A DNA stretch of 64,000 bases from Mycobacterium sp. ACS4331 (GTDB taxonomy: Bacteria > Actinomycetota > Actinomycetes > Mycobacteriales > Mycobacteriaceae). Position numbers and translations under genes: made by a program. The stretch's first letter is position 1. The number at the start of each line of letters is the position of its first letter. Below the pieces are notes generated by a model. It had not been told where the DNA came from. It saw only the letters and a program-made list of their open reading frames with translations, and searched no databases. The DNA lies in the NCBI RefSeq assembly GCF_001667265.1, contig NZ_LZHW01000054.1, positions 1 to 64,000 of the forward strand. The letters are read 5' to 3'. Shown here piece by piece: positions 17,011 through 25,679 of this stretch.

Positions 17011-18063
17011 TCAGCCCGTGGCCTCGCGGATGTAATCGCCGATCTGACGCAGCGAACGCTTGGCCTCGGGGATCAACGGTGCCGCCATCTGGAAGTCGTG
17101 AATCTGCCCTCGCCAGACCCGCACCTCCGTCGGCACCCCGGCCGCCGCGAGCCGACGAGCAGCCAGCCTCGCGTCATGCAGCAGGACCTCAGATCCGGAC
17201 ACGTGGATCAGCGTGCGGGGAAGCCCGGGTTCGATGTGGTCGAGTGGCTCGTAGACCTGCTCGGGTTCGCCGTCCACGATCCGCTTGGCCGCGGCGCGGG
17301 CCACCAGGTCGACCAGTGCGTCGAACGCGCGCGGCGGGAACATGGCGTCGGTCTTGATGTTGGGGTGGGCCTGCTTGGGCTCCTTGGCCAACTGCAGCAG
17401 TGGCGAGATCGCCACCAGCGCGGCGGGCGTCTCACCCTCGGCCTGCAGCCGCTGCGCGAGCGTCATCGCCAGGTAGCCGCCGGCCGAATCACCGGCGAGC
17501 ACAATCTGGCTCGGGTCGTAGCCGCGCAGCCTCAGCCACCGGTAGGCGTCATGACAGTCGTCGACGGCCTGGCCCACCGTGTGTTTGGGGATCATTCGGT
17601 AGTTCACCACCAGCACGGGTGTGTCCGCGTACTGCGAGAGCGTGTTGGCAATCCGTCCGTGCGAGTTCACCCCGCACGTCAGGAAGGCACCGCCGTGCAG
17701 ATAGAGCACGACCCTTCGATTCCCATCGGCCGGCAGCACACCCGGCGCCCGGACCAACAGCGCGGAGGCGTTCGGCAACGTGATGGTGGCTCGAACCGTG
17801 CCCGGTGTCGGTGCCAGGGTGCGGGCCAGCTGATCGACGACACCGAACGGCCACGGCAGGTGTGGGACGTAGCTGCCGATGGCCAGAGCAGGCCGAATCG
17901 TGGCGCGACAGGTGAGCGCGGCCAGCCTGGCCATCGCACTGATCGACGTCTCGACAATTTCGAGGGGCGCGCCGTCGCTGACCGGAAATTTTCTTGGTCT
18001 ACGCGGCCCACCTGCACCAATATGCGTGCGAGGAGCGCCTGAGACCTTGCTTGGTGCCGTCAT
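17011..18063 (-). CDS. lipU: HSL-family lipase/esterase LipU
   Basis: Alpha/beta-hydrolase of the hormone-sensitive lipase family, 350 residues. The oxyanion motif HGGAF is at 123-127, the nucleophile elbow GDSAGG at 191-196 (Ser193), and the catalytic His lies in QIHDFQ near the C-terminus. It hydrolyses short to medium acyl esters; the native substrate is unknown. The product is longer than Rv1076 (about 297) because of a basic N-terminal stretch, so a start further inside is possible. Two inverted repeats lie upstream (18111-18133 and 18166-18200), which suggests a repressor. Confidence 0.88.
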   Translation of the reverse strand: MTAPSKVSGAPRTHIGAGGPRRPRKFPVSDGAPLEIVETSISAMARLAALTCRATIRPALAIGSYVPHLPWPFGVVDQLARTLAPTPGTVRATITLPNASALLVRAPGVLPADGNRRVVLYLHGGAFLTCGVNSHGRIANTLSQYADTPVLVVNYRMIPKHTVGQAVDDCHDAYRWLRLRGYDPSQIVLAGDSAGGYLAMTLAQRLQAEGETPAALVAISPLLQLAKEPKQAHPNIKTDAMFPPRAFDALVDLVARAAAKRIVDGEPEQVYEPLDHIEPGLPRTLIHVSGSEVLLHDARLAARRLAAAGVPTEVRVWRGQIHDFQMAAPLIPEAKRSLRQIGDYIREATG

Positions 18064-18110
18064 GTCAACACTCCCCTACGTCGGTGTAGCGGCTGTCTGA
18101 CCGAGCACCA

Positions 18111-18133
18111 CTGAACGTTGTGTTCCCGTTCAG
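18111..18133. promoter_or_regulatory. perfect inverted repeat upstream of lipU
   Basis: CTGAACG and CGTTCAG flank a nine-base spacer, 48 bp before the lipU start. The size and symmetry are typical of a TetR-type operator. The regulator is unknown. Confidence 0.45.
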
Positions 18134-18165
18134 CCAACTCGGATAACTTAGCTTGGCACTTCTTA

Positions 18166-18200
18166 AGGTATTAACAATCTTTTTGGTCAGATTGATACCT
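18166..18200. promoter_or_regulatory. second, AT-rich inverted repeat between lipU and the SGNH gene
   Basis: AGGTATTAACAATC matches GATTGATACCT in reverse complement with a small bulge and a ten-base loop. It lies in the AT-rich middle of the divergent intergenic region and could be an operator or an RNA hairpin. Confidence 0.35.
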
Positions 18201-18273
18201 CATCCGAGACACCTCTGTGATCCGCAGCGAACGGCGCACGCCGTCAGCAACCAGATATCCGCCGCCGCGTGCT

Positions 18274-18279
18274 TAGACT
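18274..18279 (+). promoter_or_regulatory. -10 element for the SGNH esterase gene
   Basis: TAGACT lies 7 nt before the GTG at 18287, the usual geometry of a mycobacterial leaderless transcript. It decides the start codon against the GTG at 18269, which lies upstream of this element. Confidence 0.55.
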
Positions 18280-18286
18280 GGGATCC

Positions 18287-19234
18287 GTGGGCTCACGCGC
18301 TTCGCGTCTGACACTCGCCGCGGTCCTGGCCTCCACCGGTGTGGGGGTCGGTGTGGTCAGCGCGCGCAATCTCCTGACCGGTCAGGCCGCCGCGGCCCGC
18401 GAGGTGATCCCCAAGGCGTGGGACGTGCCACCGCGCGCGGACGGGGTGTACGCCCCCGGCGGCGGCTCGGTCGAGCGATGGCAGCGCGACGTTCCAGTCG
18501 ACGTGCATCTGATGATCTTCGGTGATTCAACGGCCACCGGTTACGGCTGCCGCCAGGCCGACGAGGTGCCGGGTGTCCTCCTGGCCCGGGGTCTGGCCGA
18601 TTCGACCGGGAAGCGGATTCGGTTGAGCACCAAGGCGATAGTGGGTGCGACGTCGAAGGGCCTGTCCGGTCAGGTTGACGCGATGTTCGTCGCCGGGCCA
18701 CCCCCGGACGCCGCGGTGATCATGATCGGCGCCAACGATCTGACCGCCCTCAACGGCACTGCGGCCTCGGCGCGTCGACTCGGTGACGCCGTCAAACGCC
18801 TGCGTGCCAGCGGGGCCGTCGTCGTGGTGGGGACCTGCCCGGACTTCGGCGTCATCACCGCGATCCCGCAGCCGCTGCGGTTCGTGGCCCGCAGTCTCGG
18901 CCTGCGCCTGGCCCGGGCCCAGGCTTCCGCCGTTCGGGCGGCCGGCGGCGTGCCGGTGCCGTTCGCCGACCTCCTGGCGCCCGAGTTCCAGAAGGCGCCC
19001 GATCTGCTGTTCTCCGACGACCGGTACCACCCATCCGCGGCCGGTTACAAGATCGCGGCCCAGCAGCTGCTTCCGGCACTGCGGTACGCGTTGGGTGAGG
19101 CGGCCGGTGAGCTGCCGTGGGAGTCGCGGGGCGCCGAGAACCGGTCGCTGGGCGCCCGGTTGAGGATGCTCGCCCGGATTTGGCCGCACCGGACCACCGG
19201 GGTGCCCGCTCCGCTGGTTGTGTCGTCGGGCTAG
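18287..19234 (+). CDS. secreted SGNH/GDSL-type esterase (Rv1075c-like)
   Basis: A 315-residue SGNH hydrolase. An N-terminal signal or anchor segment spans about residues 8-28. The nucleophile block GDSTATG is at 79-85 (Ser81), the oxyanion Asn lies in GANDLT, and the Asp/His pair in DDRYHPS near the C-terminus. M. tuberculosis Rv1075c is an esterase of this type. It probably acts at or outside the membrane. The GTG at 18287 is preferred because a TAGACT -10 lies 7 nt upstream. It precedes fadA3 by 50 bp. Confidence 0.85.
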   Translation: MGSRASRLTLAAVLASTGVGVGVVSARNLLTGQAAAAREVIPKAWDVPPRADGVYAPGGGSVERWQRDVPVDVHLMIFGDSTATGYGCRQADEVPGVLLARGLADSTGKRIRLSTKAIVGATSKGLSGQVDAMFVAGPPPDAAVIMIGANDLTALNGTAASARRLGDAVKRLRASGAVVVVGTCPDFGVITAIPQPLRFVARSLGLRLARAQASAVRAAGGVPVPFADLLAPEFQKAPDLLFSDDRYHPSAAGYKIAAQQLLPALRYALGEAAGELPWESRGAENRSLGARLRMLARIWPHRTTGVPAPLVVSSG

Positions 19235-19244
19235 CGTGAACCCA

Positions 19245-19258
19245 ACCAAGCACTTGTT
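19245..19258. promoter_or_regulatory. KstR2-like operator upstream of fadA3
   Basis: ACCAAGCACTTGTT fits every fixed position of the published KstR2 consensus AnCAAGnnCTTGnT. It lies 27 bp before the fadA3 start, where a repressor would block the promoter. Related TetR proteins of lipid metabolism bind similar sequences, so the protein is not certain. Confidence 0.5.
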
Positions 19259-19284
19259 CAGTTGTTCCCCTCAAGGAGTCCGTC

Positions 19285-20502
19285 ATGCCTGAAGCCGTCA
19301 TCGTCGCCACTGCCCGTTCCCCCATCGGTCGCGCCGTCAAGGGCTCGTTGGCGACCATGCGTCCCGACGATCTGGCCGTCCAGATGGTCCGGGCCGCGCT
19401 GGACAAGGTGCCCGCCCTCGACCCGCGTGAGATCGACGATCTGATGATGGGCTGCGCCCAGCCCGCGGGCGAGGCGGGCTACAACATCGCCCGTTCGGTC
19501 GCGGTGCAGTTGGGTTACGACTTCCTGCCCGGCACCACCGTCAACCGCTACTGCTCGTCGTCGCTGCAGACGACCCGGATGGCGTTCCACGCCATCAAGG
19601 CCGGCGAAGGCGACGTGTTCATCTCGGCCGGCGTCGAGACGGTGTCGCGCTTCGGCGTCGGTTCCGCCGACGGCGCGCCCAACAGCAAGAACCCCATCTT
19701 CGCCGAGGCGCAGGCCCGCACCGCACGTCAGGCCGAAGGCGCCGAGGAGTGGACCGACCCGCGCGAGGCCGGTGAACTGCCCGACGTCTACATCGCGATG
19801 GGCCAGACCGCCGAGAACGTCGCCCTGTACTCCGGCATCACCCGCGAGGAGCAGGACCGTTGGGGTGTGCGCAGCCAGAACCGCGCCGAAGAGGCGATCA
19901 AGAGCGGGTTCTTCGAGCGTGAGATCTCGCCCGTGACCCTGCCCGACGGCACCGTGGTCACCACCGACGACGGTCCGCGTGCGGGCACGACGTACGAAGG
20001 CCTCTCGGGTCTCAAGCCGGTGTTCCGCCCCAACGGCACCGTGACCGCGGGCAACGCCTGCCCGCTCAACGACGGCGCCGCGGCCGTGGTGATCATGAGC
20101 GACACCAAGGCCAAGGAACTCGGCCTGACCCCGCTGGCCCGCATCGTCTCCACGGGCGTGTCGGGGCTGTCGCCGGAGATCATGGGCCTCGGCCCGATCG
20201 AGGCCATCAAGAAGGCCCTGGGCAACGCCAAGATGGCGCTCTCGGACGTCGACCTCTACGAGATCAACGAGGCGTTCGCGGTGCAGGTCCTGGGTTCGGC
20301 CCGCGCGCTGGGCATGGACGAGGACCGCCTCAACGTCTCCGGCGGTGCGATCGCGCTGGGCCATCCGTTCGGCATGACCGGCGCGCGCATCACGGCCACG
20401 CTGCTGAACAACCTGACCACGCATGACAAGTCGCTGGGCATCGAGTCGATGTGCGTCGGCGGCGGGCAGGGTATGGCGATGGTGCTGGAGCGCCTCTCCT
20501 GA
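19285..20502 (+). CDS. fadA3: acetyl-CoA acyltransferase (thiolase) FadA3
   Basis: Thiolase of 405 residues, the same length as Rv1074c. The nucleophilic Cys90 lies in NRYCSSSLQT, the histidine in GGAIALGHPFG and the second cysteine in CVGGGQGMA. It catalyses the last, thiolytic step of beta-oxidation or a related degradation. AAGGAG sits 9 nt before the ATG. A KstR2-like operator just upstream suggests induction by a CoA thioester of a sterol or fatty acid. Confidence 0.94.
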   Translation: MPEAVIVATARSPIGRAVKGSLATMRPDDLAVQMVRAALDKVPALDPREIDDLMMGCAQPAGEAGYNIARSVAVQLGYDFLPGTTVNRYCSSSLQTTRMAFHAIKAGEGDVFISAGVETVSRFGVGSADGAPNSKNPIFAEAQARTARQAEGAEEWTDPREAGELPDVYIAMGQTAENVALYSGITREEQDRWGVRSQNRAEEAIKSGFFEREISPVTLPDGTVVTTDDGPRAGTTYEGLSGLKPVFRPNGTVTAGNACPLNDGAAAVVIMSDTKAKELGLTPLARIVSTGVSGLSPEIMGLGPIEAIKKALGNAKMALSDVDLYEINEAFAVQVLGSARALGMDEDRLNVSGGAIALGHPFGMTGARITATLLNNLTTHDKSLGIESMCVGGGQGMAMVLERLS

Positions 20503-20522
20503 GTCGCTGATTCCCGCCGAGA

Positions 20523-20568
20523 CTGCGGTGAGTGCGATCATCCGGCTTCGCTTTCGCACTCACCGCAG
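20523..20568 (+). terminator. hairpin after fadA3, part of a nested inverted repeat
   Basis: CTGCGGTGAGTGCGA pairs perfectly with its complement across a 16-base loop. An outer pair, GCCGAGACTGC at 20516-20526 and GCAGTCTCGGC at 20616-20626, offers an alternative fold. The element resembles the small intergenic palindromes that recur in mycobacterial genomes. Confidence 0.5.
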
Positions 20569-20641
20569 CCTCGCTGTCGCTGGGGGTGCGAAATCTGGGG
20601 ACCTTCGCATGGTCGGCAGTCTCGGCGAAAAGGGCGAAAAG

Positions 20642-20677
20642 CAGAAGGCCCGGTGCGTGCTCGCACCGGGCCTTCTG
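20642..20677 (-). terminator. intrinsic terminator of the Bax inhibitor-like gene
   Basis: A perfect 16-bp stem (CAGAAGGCCCGGTGCG) with a four-base loop, followed on the minus strand by CTTTTCGCCCTTTTC. It lies 11 bp past the stop of the 20689-21531 gene. Confidence 0.75.
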
Positions 20678-20688
20678 ACGAAAGATCG

Positions 20689-21531
20689 CTAGTCGCTCTG
20701 GAAGTAGCTGAGCAGTCGCAGGATCTCGATGTAGAGCCAGACCAGGGTGACGGTCAGGCCCAGGGCGATACCCCAGGCGGCCTTCTCCGGCGCGCCCGCG
20801 CGGATCATCTGGTCGGCCGCGTCGAAGTCCAGCAGGAAGCTGAATGCCGCGAGGCCGATGCAGACCAGCGAGAAGACGATCGCCAGCATGCCGCCGTCAC
20901 GCAGGCCCAGGCCCGCGCCACCGTTGACGTTGAACAGCGACAACACGAGGTTGCCGAGCATGAGCACCAGCACACCGATCATGCCCGCGACGAGCATGCG
21001 GGTGAACTTCGGCGTCACCCGGATCGCCCCGGTCTTGTAGACCACGAGCATGCCGAAGAACACGCCGATGGTGCCGAGGATGGCCTGGCCGATCAGCGCG
21101 CCCGCTCCGGCGCCCTGAATGTTGAAGGTCAGCAGGAACGAGATCGACCCGAGGAACAGGCCCTCGAGCGCCGCGTAGCTCAGCACGATCGCGGGGTTGT
21201 CCTGCTTGCGCCCGAAGGTCGCGATCATGACGAGTGCGAACCCGCCGAGACCGCCGATCGCGGCGAACGGCAGCGCGAGGCCGTTGTTGCCGGCGACCAG
21301 GAAATAGGAGACGACCGCCACCGCGGACAGCACGGCGAGCGTGATGCCTGTCTTGGTGACGACGTCATCGATCGTCAGCGGCCGGGAGACCCCGCGCTGC
21401 TCCTCGATGTAGGGCTCGTAGCCCTGGTGTACCTGCGCCGCTGCGGCGCCGGCGGCACCGGAGCCGAATGTCGCGTATCCGCCCTGCTGCTTCGGCAGCG
21501 AGCGGAATACCGGATTGCTGGTTTCCCGCAC
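20689..21531 (-). CDS. Bax inhibitor-1/YccA family membrane protein
   Basis: A 280-residue protein with a soluble Gln/Gly-rich N-terminus of about 60 residues followed by seven membrane helices typical of the YccA/BI-1-like family; it matches Rv1072. The C-terminus ends with a conserved short helix (LWLYIEILRLLSYF-like). Related proteins regulate membrane proteolysis or act as a pH-sensitive leak, but a role here is not established. The GTG at 21531 is favoured by AGGAAGGA about 9 nt upstream and by the conserved opening RETSNPVFRSLP; the ATG at 21570 would put that site inside the gene. Confidence 0.82.
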   Translation of the reverse strand: MRETSNPVFRSLPKQQGGYATFGSGAAGAAAAQVHQGYEPYIEEQRGVSRPLTIDDVVTKTGITLAVLSAVAVVSYFLVAGNNGLALPFAAIGGLGGFALVMIATFGRKQDNPAIVLSYAALEGLFLGSISFLLTFNIQGAGAGALIGQAILGTIGVFFGMLVVYKTGAIRVTPKFTRMLVAGMIGVLVLMLGNLVLSLFNVNGGAGLGLRDGGMLAIVFSLVCIGLAAFSFLLDFDAADQMIRAGAPEKAAWGIALGLTVTLVWLYIEILRLLSYFQSD

Positions 21532-21668
21532 CGTCGGTTCCTTCCTGTGAGGTACCTGAAAGTCTTGCATGAACAGAGGGTCAACGAACAGCCCGCCTGC
21601 CCAGGTTCCCGATTCGGGGAGAATTTTCCGCGGCGCCTGAGGGGCACTGTCCCGGGCGGCCCCCTAGA

Positions 21669-21689
21669 TACTAGGATGTCCAACTAATA
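21669..21689. promoter_or_regulatory. imperfect dyad upstream of echA9
   Basis: TACTAGGATGTCCAACTAATA has partial two-fold symmetry (TAG-GATGTCC-AACTA) and lies 27 bp before the echA9 start. Its place and symmetry suggest a regulator of acyl-CoA metabolism. The regulator is unknown. Confidence 0.3.
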
Positions 21690-21715
21690 TCGGGCACCCT
21701 TCTGAGCTGACAGGA

Positions 21716-22759
21716 ATGACACGCGTGACCGCTGACTCCGACGAGATCCTGACCCGCGTCGACAACGGCGTCGGCGTCCTGACGCTGAACCGGCCCAAGG
21801 CCATCAACTCGCTCAACCAGACGATGATCGATGTGCTCGCCGAACGCCTGCGCGAGTGGGCCGACGACGACGCCATCCGCACCGTGGTCGTCGACGGTGC
21901 GGGCGAACGCGGCCTGTGCGCGGGCGGCGACGTGGTGGCGCTCTATCACAGCGCACGCGCCGACGGCAGCGCCGCGCGGAAGTTCTGGTTCGACGAGTAC
22001 CGGGTCAACGCCCTGATCGGCAGCTACCCCAAGCCGTACGTCGCGCTGATGGACGGCATCGTGATGGGCGGCGGCGTCGGCATCGGTTCACACGGCAGCG
22101 TCCGCGTCGTCACCGACACCACCAAGATGGCGATGCCCGAGGTCGGCATCGGCTTCATCCCCGACGTCGGCGGCACGGATCTGCTGGCGCGCGCGGGCGC
22201 ACTGGGCCTGCATGCCGCGCTGACCGGTTCGCCGTTCTCCGGGGCCGACGCGATCGCGCTGGGCTTCGCCGATCATTTCGTGCCGCACGACCGGCTGGCC
22301 GACTTCACGGCCGAGATCATCGCGACCGACGTCGACACCGCGCTCGGCAAGTACGCGCAGGAACCACCCGCGAGCACCCTGGCGGCGCAACGGCATTGGA
22401 TCGAGGAGTGCTATCAGGCCGCCACAGTCGCCGACATCGTCGCCGCCCTCCGCGGGCACGACGACGCGGCGGCCAGGGACGCCGCCGAGGTGATCGCCGG
22501 CCGGTCCCCCATCGCGCTGGCGGTGACGTTGGAATCAGTCCGTCGCGCAGCGCAGTTGAGCACGCTGGAAGACATCCTGGTCCAGGAGTATCGAGTGAGT
22601 TGTGCGAGCCTGCGCAGCCATGACTTCGTCGAGGGCATCCGCGCCCAACTCGTCGACAAGGACCGCAACCCCACGTGGGACCCGTCGTCGCTGGAGCAGG
22701 TCAGACCAGCAGACGTCGACGCCTACTTCACCCCCGCCGATCCCGACCTCACCTTCTAG
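21716..22759 (+). CDS. echA9: 3-hydroxyisobutyryl-CoA hydrolase-like crotonase EchA9
   Basis: Crotonase-fold protein of 347 residues matching Rv1071c in place and size. The oxyanion regions are GGDVVALY and MGGGVGIG, and the catalytic acid region is [14 protein letters not shown]. Length and the C-terminal extension ([12 protein letters not shown]) fit 3-hydroxyisobutyryl-CoA hydrolases of valine breakdown better than simple enoyl-CoA hydratases. The ATG at 21716 follows ACAGGA; a GTG nine bases later is possible. It is 13 bp upstream of echA8 and co-transcribed with it. Confidence 0.88.
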   Translation: MTRVTADSDEILTRVDNGVGVLTLNRPKAINSLNQTMIDVLAERLREWADDDAIRTVVVDGAGERGLCAGGDVVALYHSARADGSAARKFWFDEYRVNALIGSYPKPYVALMDGIVMGGGVGIGSHGSVRVVTDTTKMAMPEVGIGFIPDVGGTDLLARAGALGLHAALTGSPFSGADAIALGFADHFVPHDRLADFTAEIIATDVDTALGKYAQEPPASTLAAQRHWIEECYQAATVADIVAALRGHDDAAARDAAEVIAGRSPIALAVTLESVRRAAQLSTLEDILVQEYRVSCASLRSHDFVEGIRAQLVDKDRNPTWDPSSLEQVRPADVDAYFTPADPDLTF

Positions 22760-22772
22760 AAGGAGACGCCCC

Positions 22773-23549
22773 ATGGCCACCTGGGAGACCATCATCGTCG
22801 AACGCGAAGAGCGCGTCGGCCTCATCACGTTGAACCGCCCCAAGGCGCTCAACGCGCTCAACAGCCAGGTGATGAACGAAGTCACCGCCGCGGCAGCGGA
22901 ATTCGACAACGACCCGGGCATCGGCGCCATCGTCCTCACCGGCAGCGAGAAGGCCTTCGCCGCGGGCGCCGACATCAAAGAGATGGCCGACCTGTCCTTC
23001 GCCGACGTGTTCAGCAGCGACTTCTTCGCCAAGTGGGGCGAATTCGCGGCCGTGCGCACCCCGACGGTCGCCGCGGTCGCGGGTTACGCCCTGGGCGGCG
23101 GATGCGAACTGGCGATGATGTGTGACGTGCTGATCGCCGCCGACACCGCGAAATTCGGACAGCCCGAGATCAAACTCGGTGTGCTGCCGGGGATGGGCGG
23201 CAGCCAGCGACTGACCCGCGCGATCGGCAAGGCCAAGGCCATGGACCTGATCCTCACCGGCCGCAACATGGATGCCGAGGAGGCCGAGCGGGCCGGTCTG
23301 GTCAGCCGCGTCGTCCCCGCCGCTGACCTGCTCACCGAGGCCAAGGCCGTGGCGGCCACCATCTCGCAGATGTCGCTGTCGGCCGCGCGGATGGCCAAGG
23401 AGGCCGTCGACCGTGCCTTCGAAACGACTCTGACCGAAGGCCTGCTCTACGAACGCCGCCTCTTCCATTCGGCGTTCGCCACCGACGACCAGACCGAGGG
23501 GATGCAGGCCTTCACCGAGAAGCGCCCACCGAATTTCACGCACCGCTAA
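22773..23549 (+). CDS. echA8: enoyl-CoA hydratase EchA8
   Basis: Hydrates trans-2-enoyl-CoA in beta-oxidation. The product is 258 residues, close to Rv1070c. Both catalytic glutamates of the family are present, in [11 protein letters not shown] and FGQPEIKLG, and the oxyanion loop is [16 protein letters not shown] lies 9 nt before the ATG. It directly follows echA9 and precedes an alpha/beta-hydrolase gene by 9 bp, forming a three-gene unit. Confidence 0.94.
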   Translation: MATWETIIVEREERVGLITLNRPKALNALNSQVMNEVTAAAAEFDNDPGIGAIVLTGSEKAFAAGADIKEMADLSFADVFSSDFFAKWGEFAAVRTPTVAAVAGYALGGGCELAMMCDVLIAADTAKFGQPEIKLGVLPGMGGSQRLTRAIGKAKAMDLILTGRNMDAEEAERAGLVSRVVPAADLLTEAKAVAATISQMSLSAARMAKEAVDRAFETTLTEGLLYERRLFHSAFATDDQTEGMQAFTEKRPPNFTHR

Positions 23550-23558
23550 GGTGCTGGG

Positions 23559-25304
23559 GTGACTGACACCACCCCGACCGACGAGAAGCCCGAAGAACCG
23601 GCGCCCCAGGATGAACCGGCGCCGGCTCCGGTCGACACCCAGACCGAGGCGCGAGTCGATGCGCCGGCCGACGGACCCTGGTGGGCCAGGCACTACACGT
23701 TCTTCGGCACGGCCGTCGGGCTGATCTTCGTCTTCCTGTCGCTGACCCCGTCGCTGCTCCCCCGCGGTCCGCTGTTCCAGGGTCTGGTCAGTGGCGCCGC
23801 GGGCGCCGTCGGTTATCTGATCGGCGTCTTCGCGGTCTGGCTGGTGCGTTACCTGCGCGGAAAGGACTCCAGCCCAAGGGCTCCCGGCTGGGCATGGCTG
23901 ACTCTGCTGGTCGTCGGCATCGTCGGCATGGTCGGAATGCAGTTCTACTTCCACAGGTGGCAGGACGCGGTCCGCGACCTCATGGGGGTACCGCGACTGC
24001 AGTGGTTCAACTACCCGCAGGCCGCGATCATCGCGGTCGTCGTGCTGTTCATCTTCGTCAAGATCGGCCAACTGGTCCGCAGGCTGGTGCTGTTCCTGGT
24101 CGGCCAACTCGAACGCGTTGCGCCTCCCAGGGTGTCGGGGGTCGTCGCGGTCGGCCTCGTGCTCGCACTGTTCGTCGCCCTGCTCAACGGTGTCGTGGTG
24201 CGGGTCGGCATGGACTGGCTGAACAAGACCTTCGCGGCGGTGAACGACGAGGACTCTCCCGACATCACCGCGCCCACCACGACGCTGCGTTCCGGTGGGC
24301 CGGAGTCGTTGGTGGACTGGGCCTCCCTGGGGCACCAGGGCCGCATCTTCGTCGCCGGCGGGCCCAGCGTCGAACAACTCACCGAGTTCAACGGGGCTCC
24401 GGCAACCGAACCGATCCGCGCGTACGCGGGCATGGGGTCGGCCGACAACATCCGGGAGACGGCCGAGATGGCCGCGCGGGAACTGCTGCGCACCGACGGG
24501 CTGTCCCGCAAGGTCGTCGCGGTCGCCACGACCACCGGCACCGGCTGGATCAACGAGGCCGAGGCATCGGCGCTGGAGTACATGTACAACGGCGACACCG
24601 CGATCGTGTCGATGCAGTACTCGTTCCTGCCGAGTTGGCTGTCGTTCCTGGTCGACAAGGAGAACGCCCGGCAGGCCGGGCAGGCCCTCTTCGAGGCAGT
24701 CGACGCCATGATCCGCACGCTGCCCGAGGGCAAGCGGCCCAAGCTCGTGGTCTTCGGCGAGAGCCTGGGCTCGTTCGGCGGCGAGGCGCCGTTCCTGAGC
24801 CTGAACAATCTGGTCGCGCGCACCGATGGCGCCCTGTTCTCCGGCCCGACGTTCAACAACACCATCTGGACCGACCTCACCGCCAACCGCGACGAGGGCT
24901 CGCCGATGTGGCTGCCCATCTACGACAACGGGGAGAACGTGCGGTTCGTGGCACGTCCCGAGGACCTCACCCGTCCCGCCAAGCCGTGGAGCCAGCCCCG
25001 CGTCGTCTACCTCCAGCACGCCTCCGATCCGATCGCGTGGTGGACACCGGATCTGCTGTTCCGGGAACCGGATTGGCTGCGGGAACCGCGCGGTTACGAC
25101 GTCAGCCCGCAGATGGACTGGATACCCGTGGTGACGTTCCTGCAGGTGTCGGCGGACATGGCGGTCGCGGTCGATGTGCCCGACGGCCACGGGCACCGGT
25201 ACGTCCGCGATGTGGTCAACGGCTGGGCGCAGGTGCTGGAACCGCCGGGGTGGACCGCGGAGAAGACCGAGCGGCTACGCCCGCTGATGCACGCCGACGG
25301 CTGA
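23559..25304 (+). CDS. membrane-anchored alpha/beta-hydrolase (Rv1069c-like)
   Basis: A 581-residue protein. Residues 1-40 are Pro/Glu/Asp-rich. Four or five membrane helices follow between about 48 and 218. From about 260 to the end is an alpha/beta-hydrolase-type domain with the nucleophile elbow GESLG at 400-404 (Ser402) and a late His in GHGHRY. This architecture is that of Rv1069c, whose substrate is unknown. The GTG at 23559 lies 9 bp after echA8. Its last 30 bp overlap the opposite-strand rhodanese gene. Confidence 0.83.
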   Translation: MTDTTPTDEKPEEPAPQDEPAPAPVDTQTEARVDAPADGPWWARHYTFFGTAVGLIFVFLSLTPSLLPRGPLFQGLVSGAAGAVGYLIGVFAVWLVRYLRGKDSSPRAPGWAWLTLLVVGIVGMVGMQFYFHRWQDAVRDLMGVPRLQWFNYPQAAIIAVVVLFIFVKIGQLVRRLVLFLVGQLERVAPPRVSGVVAVGLVLALFVALLNGVVVRVGMDWLNKTFAAVNDEDSPDITAPTTTLRSGGPESLVDWASLGHQGRIFVAGGPSVEQLTEFNGAPATEPIRAYAGMGSADNIRETAEMAARELLRTDGLSRKVVAVATTTGTGWINEAEASALEYMYNGDTAIVSMQYSFLPSWLSFLVDKENARQAGQALFEAVDAMIRTLPEGKRPKLVVFGESLGSFGGEAPFLSLNNLVARTDGALFSGPTFNNTIWTDLTANRDEGSPMWLPIYDNGENVRFVARPEDLTRPAKPWSQPRVVYLQHASDPIAWWTPDLLFREPDWLREPRGYDVSPQMDWIPVVTFLQVSADMAVAVDVPDGHGHRYVRDVVNGWAQVLEPPGWTAEKTERLRPLMHADG

Positions 25305-25679
25305 CAGCCGGTCGAGCACGCCGGCGGCCGCGAGCGCGTGGTAGCCGCCGGCGACATCGGTGGCCCGGTGCAGGCCCAGGTCCTGCAGCGCGGCGGCTGC
25401 GAGGCTCGAGGTGTAGCCCTCCGAGCACACCACGACCCACTCGACGTCGTCGTCCACGGCTTCGGTGATGCGGGCATCGCTGGTGGGGTCACAGCGCCAC
25501 TCCAGCACGTTGCGCTCGATCACCAGCGCGGCGGGCACCGAACCCTCGGCGGCCCGCTGGGCGGCCGGTCGGATGTCCACCAGGACTGCTCCGCGCTCCA
25601 CGGCGCCCGGAACGTCGGATGCCGACAGACGATTCAGGCGCGCCCGCGCGGCCTCCAGGATCGAGTCGATTCGGCTCAT
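25275..25679 (-). CDS. rhodanese-domain sulfurtransferase
   Basis: A single rhodanese domain of 134 residues. The active-site loop is CSEGYTSS, with the nucleophilic cysteine at residue 85, and the fold opens with the usual AVLVDIRP strand. It would move a sulfane sulfur between carriers. It overlaps the cysteine dioxygenase gene by four bases (ATGA at 25676-25679), so the pair is coupled: the dioxygenase oxidises cysteine and this protein handles sulfur. The ATG at 25679 is taken because upstream sequence in this frame is antisense to nothing conserved. The 3' end overlaps the convergent hydrolase gene. Confidence 0.85.
   Translation of the reverse strand: MSRIDSILEAARARLNRLSASDVPGAVERGAVLVDIRPAAQRAAEGSVPAALVIERNVLEWRCDPTSDARITEAVDDDVEWVVVCSEGYTSSLAAAALQDLGLHRATDVAGGYHALAAAGVLDRLSAVGVHQRA

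Noticed and set aside
19258..20559. 433-codon minus-strand frame
   Set aside because: Antisense shadow of fadA3, whose motifs are complete on the other strand.
22749..25196. 815-codon open frame on the minus strand
   Set aside because: It is the shadow of echA8 and the alpha/beta-hydrolase gene, a common effect of high GC; it is rich in Arg, Gly and His and has no family resemblance.
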